Source: JAFGGG01 sp964638895
Lineage (GTDB): Bacteria > Spirochaetota > Spirochaetia > SZUA-6 > RPPD01
NCBI GenBank assembly: GCA_964638895.1
Contig: CAZWYY010000002.1
Coordinates: 36,788 to 100,787, forward strand
DNA: 64,000 nt
Direction: 5' to 3'
The notes beneath the pieces are model-generated. The model ran no database searches and had not been told where the DNA came from. It saw only the letters and a program-made list of their open reading frames with translations. Each line of letters opens with the position of its first letter. The stretch's first letter is position 1. This document shows positions 16,544-23,931 of this stretch, one piece after another. A program made the position numbers and the translations under genes.

Positions 16544-17029
16544 GTGGGGACGGTTCTCTCGAGTCACGGTGTGAGGGGGTTCTTTAAGGTAAAGAGCTTG
16601 TCGGGAGAAACAGGGCACTATGTAAAATTTAAGAAGGTGTATTTTCGGAAAAACGACAAATATGAAATGTTTGCCGTAGAAAAACTACAAGAGAAGCGCG
16701 GTGTGCTTTTCATGAAGGTTGCGGGTATAGATACACCGGAGATAATAAAAAAATATTCCGGTTGTGAAATCTGGGTGCCGGGCAGGTACGCAAACCGGTT
16801 GGCAAAAGGTGAGTACTATATAAAAGATCTTTGTCAATGCAGCATATTCTATGAGAACAAAAGGGTGGGATATGTAAAGGCCGTGTATGAAGCGGGGAAC
16901 GCGGATTTGCTTGAGGTAGAGGGCAAGGACGGTAATATATTCATGATACCGTTTCAGGAACACTTTATCGGTGAGGTTGATGCGGGAATGAAGCGGATTG
17001 AACTGAAAGAGGACTACATTCTGCAGTGA
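16544..17029 (+). CDS. rimM: Ribosome maturation factor RimM
   Basis: RimM helps 30S maturation by binding S19. The N-terminal half is the RimM barrel (VLSSHGVRGFFKVKSLSG) and the C-terminal half is the PRC-barrel (YYIKDLCQCSIFYENKRVGY to the end). The frame is open upstream to the khpA stop, but the only standard start is GTG at 16544. That trims the first beta strand compared with relatives: the upstream in-frame codons would read LDNLVAV, which fits the family better. A non-standard start near 16526 is therefore possible. Length 161 from GTG, slightly short. The end overlaps trmD by four bases. Confidence 0.9.
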   Translation: MGTVLSSHGVRGFFKVKSLSGETGHYVKFKKVYFRKNDKYEMFAVEKLQEKRGVLFMKVAGIDTPEIIKKYSGCEIWVPGRYANRLAKGEYYIKDLCQCSIFYENKRVGYVKAVYEAGNADLLEVEGKDGNIFMIPFQEHFIGEVDAGMKRIELKEDYILQ

Positions 17030-17733
17030 TCATTACCATAATTACCCTTTTCCCCGAGGTATTTGATGAATTCCTAAAGAGTTCAATCATCGGCAGGGGA
17101 ATTGAAAAGAAACTGCTTAAGGTAAAGCTTGTCAGGCTGCGGGACTACGCGCTTGATAAACATAAGACATGTGACGATACGCCCTTCGGCGGCGGCGCGG
17201 GCATGGTGCTTAAGGCTGAACCCTTGGCGCGTGCTTTAAGAAAGGCCGGGGCCGGGCGTAAGAGGGTCATCTATCCTTCGCCCGGGGGCAAACTCCTGCG
17301 GCAGCCCATGCTGAGGGAGTTTGCCGCGCTAAGAGAAATTATCATCATATGCGGGCATTACGAGGGCATAGATCAAAGGATCATTGATACCTTTGTGACC
17401 GATGAAATATCGATAGGCGATTATGTTGTTTCCGCCGGTGAAACGGCCGCCATGGTGTTGGTTGACGCGATTACGCGGCTTATAAACGGGGTTATCAGCA
17501 AAGAGTCATTGGAAGAGGAGAGTTTTCAGGACGGGCTTCTGGAATACCCGCACTATACGCGGCCCAGGAAGGCGCTGGGACTGGAGGTGCCGGAGGTATT
17601 GTTGAGCGGGAATCATGAGGAGATCAGAAAATGGCGTCTTGTCCAAAGCATAAAAAAGACTCAGGAGAACAGGCCTGATTTGTTAAAAAATAAATTATTA
17701 AGGCGGAAGGGAGAAAAAAATGGATCTTATTAA
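17026..17733 (+). CDS. trmD: tRNA (guanine-N1-)-methyltransferase TrmD
   Basis: TrmD methylates G37 of tRNAs using S-adenosylmethionine. The trefoil-knot SPOUT fold is marked by ICGHYEGIDQRIIDTFVTDE and SIGDYVVSAGETAAMVLVDA. The RPRKALGLEVPEVLLSGNHE segment near the C-terminus is also conserved. Length 235 residues. The start is GTG, overlapping the rimM stop, and the end overlaps rplS by 14 bases, so translation is tightly coupled along this operon. Confidence 0.97.
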   Translation: MIITIITLFPEVFDEFLKSSIIGRGIEKKLLKVKLVRLRDYALDKHKTCDDTPFGGGAGMVLKAEPLARALRKAGAGRKRVIYPSPGGKLLRQPMLREFAALREIIIICGHYEGIDQRIIDTFVTDEISIGDYVVSAGETAAMVLVDAITRLINGVISKESLEEESFQDGLLEYPHYTRPRKALGLEVPEVLLSGNHEEIRKWRLVQSIKKTQENRPDLLKNKLLRRKGEKNGSY

Positions 17734-18226
17734 AGCATGTGAGGCTCTACAGCTGAAAGAAGATACGGCGGATTTTAATATCGGAGACACCGTAAAGGTA
17801 CACTTTAAAATTATAGAAGGAAAAACCGAACGCGTACAGGTTTTTGAAGGCTTGTGTATCGCCAAGAAGAACAGCGGACTGCGTAAAACCTTTACCGTAC
17901 GTAAAATATCCTACGGCGTGGGTGTGGAAAGGACCTTCCCTCTGCACTCTCCAAAAGTCGTTACCGTTGAAGTGGTACGCGTGGGTAGGGTGCGCAGGGC
18001 CAAGCTATATTATATCAGAAACCGGGTGGGTAAAGCGGCAAAGGTAAAAGAGTTAATTCAGAAAAAAGACGCAAAGGATACTTCGAAAAAAAAGAAACCC
18101 TCCGTGATAAAGAGTGAGGAAAAGGCCATGGCACAGGCAGCCATAGAGACGGAAACCGTCGTAAAACAGACGCCGGCGCAGGAAACGGCGTCCGCCAAAA
18201 AAGCGGAGAACGAGAAAAAAGCATAA
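17720..18226 (+). CDS. rplS: 50S ribosomal protein L19 with a long basic/Ala-rich C-terminal tail
   Basis: The first about 115 residues are a full L19 (FNIGDTVKVHFKIIEGKTER, FTVRKISYGVGVERTFPLHS, RRAKLYYIRNRVGKAAKVKE). The protein then continues for about 50 residues rich in Lys, Ala, Glu and Thr (to residue 168), where most L19 proteins stop. The tail has no recognisable domain and is probably disordered. The ATG follows AAGGGAG and lies within the end of trmD. Confidence 0.96.
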   Translation: MDLIKACEALQLKEDTADFNIGDTVKVHFKIIEGKTERVQVFEGLCIAKKNSGLRKTFTVRKISYGVGVERTFPLHSPKVVTVEVVRVGRVRRAKLYYIRNRVGKAAKVKELIQKKDAKDTSKKKKPSVIKSEEKAMAQAAIETETVVKQTPAQETASAKKAENEKKA

Positions 18227-18231
18227 TAGTA

Positions 18232-19224
18232 ATGCAACCGATCGATATACACAAAAATATCCGGATAGAACGTGACGCCGGATTTCAAAAACAACTGAAG
18301 TCAGGCGATGTTGTGTATATCAGTGTTATAAAAAAACTTGCCCCACAGAAGTGGGCCGTAGGCATCCGCGGCAGAACAGTGCCCGCCTATTCAGACCTGG
18401 AGTTGAATACCGGCGACATCATCAGGGCCCGTGTGCGGTTTGAGGGCGCAAGAATTACCTTACACCTGACGGGCGACGACAACCCTGCGTCCCTGGGAAA
18501 AGCGGCCGGTCAGGGGATTACCGACGATGCGCTTTCACAGGCCATAATCGGGGGCCTGCTTAAGGGCGGGGTTTCGATCGGTGAAGGAATTGTCGGCAAG
18601 ATCAGGCACCTGCTCAAAGAACTGAAACGGGAAGACAAAAGGATCATCTCGCTGCTTGTGCATATTATGAAAAAGGGCATTTCACTTGAGTCTTTGCGGC
18701 TCAGTGAATTGGTTTCCGTGCTTGATTACGGTGAGTGGAAACAGGGCGGCCGGGAGAAGCGGAAAAAGCGGGAAACACCATCACAGACACGCGAGATAAA
18801 GCGGGCGCTAAGGGAAGCGGTTAGACGAACGGGCGGGGATACGGACAATGTCCTGCCGCTTTTCAACCACCTGTACGCGGAAGGTGAAAACTGGGTCATC
18901 GTGCCCTTTGCCTATACACTGGAAGGCATACGACTTGAGGGCACCATAAGAATGCGTTATGACCGTTATACGGGCGGCATTGACATGCTTGCGGTTATTG
19001 TCCGGGCGAATCGGACCGCGCGCTGGAGCTTTTATCTTGATACACATACCAGGCCTTTCACCTTGAAGGTCTACTGTAATTACACGGAGAATTTGCCGGT
19101 ATTGGATTTAAAATTAGATAACAACAGGGTGAAAGTTGACGATACTATACATAAGGATGAATATTTTGATGGTTTTTCTCCCACGGATGAGATAAACTAT
19201 AAAAGTATTAATACACTGCGGTAA
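18232..19224 (+). CDS. FliK-like protein (YlqG-like), putative hook-length or export-related factor
   Basis: A 330-residue protein. The N-terminus (VYISVIKKLAPQKWAVGIRG and DIIRARVRFEGARITLHLTG) is an OB-like beta region. The C-terminal part contains WVIVPFAYTLEGIRLEGTIR and YTGGIDMLAVIVRA, reminiscent of the FliK C-terminal export-switch domain. In Bacillus subtilis the same operon (rpsP-ylqC-rimM-trmD-rplS) carries ylqG, FliK-like, followed by ylqH, FlhB-tail-like. The gene after this one is exactly such an FlhB tail, which supports the comparison. Function is inferred only. Confidence 0.62.
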   Translation: MQPIDIHKNIRIERDAGFQKQLKSGDVVYISVIKKLAPQKWAVGIRGRTVPAYSDLELNTGDIIRARVRFEGARITLHLTGDDNPASLGKAAGQGITDDALSQAIIGGLLKGGVSIGEGIVGKIRHLLKELKREDKRIISLLVHIMKKGISLESLRLSELVSVLDYGEWKQGGREKRKKRETPSQTREIKRALREAVRRTGGDTDNVLPLFNHLYAEGENWVIVPFAYTLEGIRLEGTIRMRYDRYTGGIDMLAVIVRANRTARWSFYLDTHTRPFTLKVYCNYTENLPVLDLKLDNNRVKVDDTIHKDEYFDGFSPTDEINYKSINTLR

Positions 19225-19244
19225 CGGCGAAGGAAGCGATATAA

Positions 19245-19496
19245 ATGGAAAAAGCTGTGGCCTTGAAATATACGACGGATTTCCCCGCACCGTTCATACT
19301 CGCCAAGGGCAGGGGAGAGTTGGCCGTAAAAATTAAAGAACTGGCCCGTAAAAATCACATAACGGTTGTGGCAGACGCCCCTTTGGCGGACGGCCTTTAC
19401 GGATTGGAACTCGGTTCGCTTATTCCGGAGGAGTATTACGAAATAATCGCCAAAATCCTTGTGTTCGTGGCGCGTTTCGGGGTACCGCATGAATGA
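19245..19496 (+). CDS. Stand-alone FlhB C-terminal domain protein (YlqH/FlhX-like)
   Basis: 83 residues that align over their whole length with the part of FlhB after its cleavage site: ALKYTTDFPAPFILAKGRGE here against ALEWERLTMSAPTVTAKGVD in FlhB of this window, and LADGLYGLELGSLIPEEYYE against LARALYGEVEIGEVIPEKFY. The N-P-T-H site and the membrane part are absent. In Helicobacter a similar protein, FlhX, can replace the cleaved FlhB fragment; YlqH of Bacillus is equivalent. A ribosome binding site AAGGAAG precedes the ATG. It overlaps the next gene by eight bases. Confidence 0.88.
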   Translation: MEKAVALKYTTDFPAPFILAKGRGELAVKIKELARKNHITVVADAPLADGLYGLELGSLIPEEYYEIIAKILVFVARFGVPHE

Positions 19497-20619
19497 GATA
19501 GCCCTAAAGGATTTAAAGCCCGGAATGAGATTCGACGCCCCCGTTTATATAGATGAAAAGAACATCCTGGTGCCTCCGGGTATACCCATCAAGGAAAAAG
19601 ACATTGAAAGACTGAAAAGATGGGAGATCGGTTCGGTGCACACAAACGGAAAACAGATAACGGAGATGGAAGAGTCGGCTCCGGAAAAGGCGTCCACGGA
19701 CATGCTGTTTGAGCTGGAACCTGAAGAGAAGAAGTGTTTTGATATATACATCCAGGCCCTGACACAACTAACCGAGGTCTTTACGGATATACGTAAACAG
19801 ACCAAGATAACCCACGATAAAATAGACCGGATTGTAAATGATCTATTCCAGCATGTAAAAGAATACAAAAACCAGATGATACAGCTTGTGCTGCAGGCAG
19901 ATAAGCACGCCGACGATCTGATTACCAACTCGGTCAACTGCACCATCATTTCCATCGTGATCGGATTTATTCTTAAAATAATCAGCCACAAGGTACTGCT
20001 ATTGGCCACCGGCGCGCTGCTTCATGACGTGGGTATGCTCCGCATTCCTGAGGAAATAGTAAATAAAAAAGACGACCTCCTGCCCAAAGAACTCAATATG
20101 ATTAAGACACACCCCATTTATTCATACACGATCATTTCCAAGGAACTGAAGTATACCGATGAGATAGCACAGATAGGACTCTACCACCAGGAGCGATGGG
20201 ACGGACATGGGTATCCGAAACAGCTTAAAAAAGATACCATACCCCTGTTTGCACGGATTGTTGCGGTGGCCGATTCATATGTGGCCATGGTCAAGGGAAG
20301 GCCGTACCGAAGCCACATGATAGGGTATGACGCCATCAAGACCATCATCAGTGATAATTTCAAGCGCTTTGATCCGAACGTGGTAAAGGCATTTCTCAAG
20401 GGGATGGGCATTTATCCCATCGGGAGCATTGTGCTTTTAAACAATGGAGCCATAGGCAGGGTGGTCGAAATAAACGGAGAGGCGCCTTTGCGCCCAAAGC
20501 TTGAGATTATCATAGATGAGACCGGAGAGAAGCTGCAGGAGAGCAGGAAGTTCGATCTGTTAAAAAGAGGTGACAATTTCATTGTACGCGCCATAGACAA
20601 AAAGACACTGCAGGTGTAG
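19489..20619 (+). CDS. HD-GYP domain protein, putative c-di-GMP phosphodiesterase
   Basis: 376 residues from the ATG at 19489 (the frame opens 30 bases earlier, but N-E-I-A-L-K-D-L-K-P-G-M-R-F is the usual beginning). An N-terminal DUF3391-like beta domain (LVPPGIPIKEKDIERLKRWE) precedes a long helical region and an HD-GYP domain: GALLHDVGMLRIPEEI, HQERWDGHGYP and IVAVADSYVAMVKGRPYR. The HD and GYP motifs are intact, so c-di-GMP hydrolysis is likely. Its place behind the FlhB-tail gene links second-messenger control with motility. Confidence 0.88.
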   Translation: MNEIALKDLKPGMRFDAPVYIDEKNILVPPGIPIKEKDIERLKRWEIGSVHTNGKQITEMEESAPEKASTDMLFELEPEEKKCFDIYIQALTQLTEVFTDIRKQTKITHDKIDRIVNDLFQHVKEYKNQMIQLVLQADKHADDLITNSVNCTIISIVIGFILKIISHKVLLLATGALLHDVGMLRIPEEIVNKKDDLLPKELNMIKTHPIYSYTIISKELKYTDEIAQIGLYHQERWDGHGYPKQLKKDTIPLFARIVAVADSYVAMVKGRPYRSHMIGYDAIKTIISDNFKRFDPNVVKAFLKGMGIYPIGSIVLLNNGAIGRVVEINGEAPLRPKLEIIIDETGEKLQESRKFDLLKRGDNFIVRAIDKKTLQV

Positions 20620-20623
20620 AAGC

Positions 20624-20971
20624 ATGAAAAAAAAGGCAAAGGGTTCGTTAGGCGAAACCATGGCGGTGGAAAAACTTCTGCAGGACGGGTACACGGTATT
20701 GGACAAGAACTACCGATCCAAATTCGGCGAGATAGATATAATTGCCCTTAAGAACGATACAATCGTTTTTATTGAGGTCAAGGTTTCCGATTATCTTGAC
20801 AAGGATAATCTGGAGTACAGCATCAATTCAATAAAAAAAAGGCACATTATAAATACGGCAAAATACTTTTTAATGAATAATATGGCTTATGTGGAAAATT
20901 ATAAGAGATTTGATGTTATTTTATTTCAAGATAATTTTGAGAAAATGCATCATATAGTAGATGCGTTTTAG
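20624..20971 (+). CDS. yraN: YraN family (UPF0102) nuclease-fold protein
   Basis: 115 residues with the YraN pattern: KGSLGETMAVEKLLQDGYTV, then NYRSKFGEIDIIALKNDTIV and FIEVKV. These are the E, D and E-x-K residues of the restriction-endonuclease-like fold. The biological role of YraN is not settled. It follows the HD-GYP gene by four bases. Its stop overlaps the start of the small ORF at 20961. Confidence 0.93.
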   Translation: MKKKAKGSLGETMAVEKLLQDGYTVLDKNYRSKFGEIDIIALKNDTIVFIEVKVSDYLDKDNLEYSINSIKKRHIINTAKYFLMNNMAYVENYKRFDVILFQDNFEKMHHIVDAF

Positions 20972-21128
20972 ATACAGGGAGTTTAAAAAGAGGTTGAAAA
21001 TCGCCAAGCCTAGCGACAAAGAGAGGTTGGAAGAACTCAAAAAGAAGATACAAAACAAGGACTACCTGGCTGACGCAATCAATAAAATCGCTCAGAAACT
21101 CACCGAGGATTTGGTAGATAAGGAATAA
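20961..21128 (+). CDS. FlgM-like small protein, candidate anti-sigma28 factor
   Basis: A 55-codon ORF that fills the gap between yraN and the next gene. The N-terminus is basic (MRFRYREFKKRLKIAKPSDK). The C-terminal 35 residues read DKERLEELKKKIQNKDYLAD then AINKIAQKLTEDL, which follows the FlgM C-terminal pattern (R-x-x-x-L-K-x-x-I-x-x-x-x-Y-x-x-D-x-x-x-I-A-x-x-L). FlgM binds and holds FliA-type sigma factors. It overlaps yraN by 11 bases and has no strong ribosome binding site, so it may be translated by coupling. The FlgM assignment is inference from a short motif. Confidence 0.55.
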   Translation: MRFRYREFKKRLKIAKPSDKERLEELKKKIQNKDYLADAINKIAQKLTEDLVDKE

Positions 21129-21131
21129 CAT

Positions 21132-21515
21132 ATGTCTTACAATAACCATAGAAAATCGAATTTTAATCCCCATAGGAACCGGCATAGACGAAACAGGGGA
21201 ACAAGACATGAAGCGGCAAAAAAAGATTTCCCGCTCTGCCCATTGTGCAAGGGGCAGATCCGTGAATTGAGTTCGGCCATACAATACCGTGAAACCGGCG
21301 AACCGGCCCATTTTGACTGTATACTCAATGTGATTGAGAAAAACGAAGAGCTGGCTTCACATGAGAAAATATGCTATCTGGGAAACGGGAGTTTCGGTGT
21401 AATACGATTTCAAAAGGACCCGTCGGTTTTTCCTTTTATTATCAGGAAGAGAATCCAGTATGAGGAACCCCATGAGATTCCTTCCTGGAGAAACACCATT
21501 TCAAAAACAAATTAA
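21132..21515 (+). CDS. Zinc-finger-like protein with basic N-terminus, unknown function
   Basis: 127 residues. The first 30 are very rich in Arg, His and Asn, like a nucleic-acid-binding tail. A CPLC pair (about residues 36-39) and a later H-x2-C around residues 72-75 (HFDC) could bind zinc, since the intervening segment (GQIRELSSAIQYRETGEPA) has the look of a treble-clef-type finger. The remainder is mixed alpha/beta (ICYLGNGSFGVIRFQKD). A ribosome binding site AAGGA lies just before the start. I know of no functional assignment. Confidence 0.75.
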   Translation: MSYNNHRKSNFNPHRNRHRRNRGTRHEAAKKDFPLCPLCKGQIRELSSAIQYRETGEPAHFDCILNVIEKNEELASHEKICYLGNGSFGVIRFQKDPSVFPFIIRKRIQYEEPHEIPSWRNTISKTN

Positions 21516-21532
21516 ACGTGTAGGGAACGCGG

Positions 21533-22267
21533 CTATTTGCTATACTGCCTAAGCTCGTCAAGAATTTCCAAGGCCTTGTCTTTTACTACACGGCTGTAAT
21601 TGCCCTGGGCGATTCGTACCAATGCGCGGTATGCACCGGGTTCATAGATGCCGTCATTGGCCTTGGCGATTTTACCGAACGCCATCGCGGCAACATAAGC
21701 AAAATTATCGTTTGGGGCTATGGCATCCTGGACCTCTATGGCTTCGGCCAGGGCTTTGACAATGCGGCCGTCTTCGTCGACACCGATCATGCCCAGCGCG
21801 TACGCGGCGTTGGATTTGACGATAGGATCAATGTCATTTACCAGTACACCGACAAGAATATTCACCGCCTTGGCCTTTGACTTATCGCTTTTTACAAACT
21901 GAAGTGCGCTGCAGGCCTGCCCGCGCACCTCGGGAAAATAATTTATTATTTTCCCCCGCTGCCTGGGTATGGTGGTTGTGCCTTCACCGGCCAGATGTCC
22001 CAAGAGCAGGGTCATGGTATACTCTTCATCCGTGGAGACGCCTTTCTTCAGGGAATCTATCACACGGCCTACCGCCCTGAGTTTTGACTCACGGTCGTCC
22101 GCCGTCGCCTCCTCATTGATAATCTGCAGTTCCGGATTTTTAAAGTACAGTTCTTCTATCGGGGGTTCCTTCCCCGTGGTATCCGCGCTGTCGCTTTGGG
22201 CAAAAACCACGGCCATAGAGCTAAAAAAATACAGGATAAACAGCATGCTTAAGGCTTTTGTTTTCAT
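21533..22267 (-). CDS. Secreted HEAT-repeat protein
   Basis: 244 residues with a clear signal peptide (ALSMLFILYFFSSMAVVFAQ, residues 5-24). The mature part has alpha-helical HEAT-like repeats: GQACSALQFVKSDKSKAKAV, NDIDPIVKSNAAYALGMIGV, and YRALVRIAQGNYSRVVKDKA. These repeats usually mediate protein contacts in the periplasm. A GGAGTG ribosome binding site precedes the ATG. It is convergent with the gene at 21132 and follows the lipoprotein gene on the same strand by about 28 bases. Confidence 0.8.
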   Translation of the reverse strand: MKTKALSMLFILYFFSSMAVVFAQSDSADTTGKEPPIEELYFKNPELQIINEEATADDRESKLRAVGRVIDSLKKGVSTDEEYTMTLLLGHLAGEGTTTIPRQRGKIINYFPEVRGQACSALQFVKSDKSKAKAVNILVGVLVNDIDPIVKSNAAYALGMIGVDEDGRIVKALAEAIEVQDAIAPNDNFAYVAAMAFGKIAKANDGIYEPGAYRALVRIAQGNYSRVVKDKALEILDELRQYSK

Positions 22268-22295
22268 TTTTACACTCCATTATAAATATTATAAA

Positions 22296-22787
22296 TTACC
22301 ATACCCCTATTTCCCATATATTATTGTCGGCCTTTTGTAACAAATATATCACATAACATGTATTGTTTACAATAGCTATCACCTTTACCCTGTCAGGATC
22401 GATAAATTCGATCTTATCCATTTTTATGCCGGTGCGGCTGGGGATAAACACAAAAAGAAAATAGTCTTTAAGGGTGGAAAGCGTTATGCCCTTGTTTTTA
22501 AGGCCGGGTTCCGCGGATATTTGCTTAAGGTAACGGGGATCGCTGTATTTATTGATATAAGCGGAGGTAAGAATGCTTTTCCAGGCGTCGTAATCGGCAT
22601 TGTCCATTATGCGTTGGATTTTTTCAATAAACGCATATATCTCATCGAAGGTAGAGTCATAGATTTCCTTGCTTACCTGGTAGCCGCTCTCCGCGCCGTT
22701 TGGGTGATTTTCATCTGCCGTGGTACACCAGCTACAGGCAAAGGACAGCAGGCATATACCTAAAACATATATCCGCTTTTTCTCCAT
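22296..22787 (-). CDS. Putative lipoprotein, unknown function
   Basis: 163 residues. The N-terminal hydrophobic stretch (RIYVLGICLLSFACSWC) ends in a spirochaete-type lipobox with Cys18 (L-S-F-A-C). The rest is soluble with the pattern YDAWKSILTSAYINKYSDPR and a C-terminal beta-rich part (KVIAIVNNTCYVIYLLQKAD), reminiscent of NTF2-like small domains. No ribosome binding site is obvious. Probably co-transcribed with the HEAT-repeat gene. The 115 bases before it are shared with the divergent coaD promoter. Confidence 0.72.
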   Translation of the reverse strand: MEKKRIYVLGICLLSFACSWCTTADENHPNGAESGYQVSKEIYDSTFDEIYAFIEKIQRIMDNADYDAWKSILTSAYINKYSDPRYLKQISAEPGLKNKGITLSTLKDYFLFVFIPSRTGIKMDKIEFIDPDRVKVIAIVNNTCYVIYLLQKADNNIWEIGVW

Positions 22788-22858
22788 TTTGTTTAAAGTG
22801 TATATAAGTACATTGTAAAAATCAACATATTCGCTTTTTTTTCGATTACACGCCGGCC

Positions 22859-22887
22859 TTGACCACTTTTTTTAATTTGTGTAGTCT
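22859..22887 (+). promoter_or_regulatory. Promoter of coaD
   Basis: TTGACC (22859-22864) and TAGTCT (22882-22887) are separated by 17 bases. The start point would fall near 22894, leaving only about 10 bases before the coaD ATG, which has no ribosome binding site. The messenger may be nearly leaderless. Confidence 0.5.
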
Positions 22888-22903
22888 ATGTGATAACGCA
22901 GTT

Positions 22904-23386
22904 ATGAGAAGAGTTATCTATCCGGGAACGTTCGATCCCCCAAACAACGGACATTTGAATGTCATCTCACGCGCGGTGAATATTTTCGACCAGATAGAGA
23001 TTGTCATTGCCGTAAACCCCGAAAAGAAGTGTGTTTTTACGCCCCAGGAACGGTTTGAGATGATGAAGAAACTGGTTGCGCACCATTCCAATGTGAATGT
23101 GCACCTATGGGAAGGGTTGATAGTGGATTTTGCCCAGAAGATGCAGGCCAACATCATTCTGCGGGGGGTGAGGGCACTTTCTGATTTTGATTACGAGTTT
23201 GAGCTTTCCATGATGAACAAGGCACTGAATGCGGACATCGAGACTATATTTTTACCCACCGACAAGAAATACTTCGTGTTACGGTCCTCGGCCATCAAGG
23301 AGGTGGCGCATTTCAACGGAGACATCTCGGAAATGGTACCGGAGCTTGTGGCCAGGGCTCTAAAGTTAAAACTACAAAGTTCTTGA
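22904..23386 (+). CDS. coaD: Phosphopantetheine adenylyltransferase CoaD
   Basis: CoaD joins ATP and 4'-phosphopantetheine to form dephospho-CoA. The nucleotidyltransferase motif is VIYPGTFDPPNNGHLNVISR (T/H-x-G-H), followed by ILRGVRALSDFDYEFELSMM and the ISSxxKE-like SSAIKEVAHFNGDISEMVP. The frame is open from 22859, but the ATG at 22904 (residues MRRVIYPG) is the family start, giving 160 residues. It shares a region with rpmF, acpP and rnc; CoA supply and acyl carrier protein are functionally related. Confidence 0.97.
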   Translation: MRRVIYPGTFDPPNNGHLNVISRAVNIFDQIEIVIAVNPEKKCVFTPQERFEMMKKLVAHHSNVNVHLWEGLIVDFAQKMQANIILRGVRALSDFDYEFELSMMNKALNADIETIFLPTDKKYFVLRSSAIKEVAHFNGDISEMVPELVARALKLKLQSS

Positions 23387-23411
23387 CATTAGATGAACAA
23401 TGGTGTAATTT
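23383..23411 (+). promoter_or_regulatory. Promoter of rpmF with an inverted repeat
   Basis: TTGACA (23383-23388) and TAATTT (23406-23411) at 17-base spacing, overlapping the coaD stop codon. An inverted repeat, TGGTGTA (23401-23407) and TACACCA (23426-23432), flanks the predicted start point and could be an operator or a hairpin; see findings. Confidence 0.5.
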
Positions 23412-23449
23412 TTGCTATCTTAATCTACACCACTACATAAGGACGGAAT

Positions 23450-23638
23450 ATGGCAGTACCTAAACATAAAACATCGAAGGCTCGTACGCGGAGAAGAAAA
23501 ACCATAAATATGCGATTGGCGCCTCCTCATCTGGTTGAGTGCAACAACTGCGGTAATCTTACACTTTTACACAGGGTATGTCCTAAGTGCGGTTTCTATC
23601 GGGGAAAACAAATCCTGAAGCCTGAGGAAATGGCTTAA
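23450..23638 (+). CDS. rpmF: 50S ribosomal protein L32
   Basis: 62 residues, beginning AVPKHKTSKARTRRRKTINM, the standard L32 N-terminus. It contains a zinc ribbon of four cysteines (CNNCGNLTLLHRVCPKCG). Presence of all four indicates the zinc-binding (C+) form. The position before acpP is found in many bacteria, where L32 and fatty-acid genes are coupled. ATG preceded by AAGGA. Confidence 0.97.
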   Translation: MAVPKHKTSKARTRRRKTINMRLAPPHLVECNNCGNLTLLHRVCPKCGFYRGKQILKPEEMA

Positions 23639-23665
23639 CAAAAAAACATTGAAAGGAGTCATGTT

Positions 23666-23914
23666 ATGGATAAAAATGAATTATTAGGGAAGATGAAAAA
23701 ACTGATTGCCGAAAGACTGGAAATAGATGAAGGCAAGATAACACCGAATGCTTCTTTTAGAGAGGATCTCGGCGCCGACAGTCTAGATACCTACGAACTT
23801 GTATACGCGATTGAGGAAGAATTGGGAATCACCATTCCCGATGAAAAAGCCAATGAGTTTGAAACAGTGGGAGATGCACTGGAATATATCAAATCGGAAC
23901 TTGATAAAAAATAG
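23666..23914 (+). CDS. acpP: Acyl carrier protein
   Basis: 82 residues with the 4'-phosphopantetheine attachment motif G-A-D-S-L-D (Ser in LGADSLDTYELVYAIEEELG). It carries acyl intermediates in fatty acid synthesis. The strong AAAGGAGTC site precedes the ATG, as expected for a highly expressed protein. It sits between rpmF and rnc, a common bacterial arrangement. Confidence 0.97.
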   Translation: MDKNELLGKMKKLIAERLEIDEGKITPNASFREDLGADSLDTYELVYAIEEELGITIPDEKANEFETVGDALEYIKSELDKK

Positions 23915-23931
23915 CATTTCACATTGGGTTC

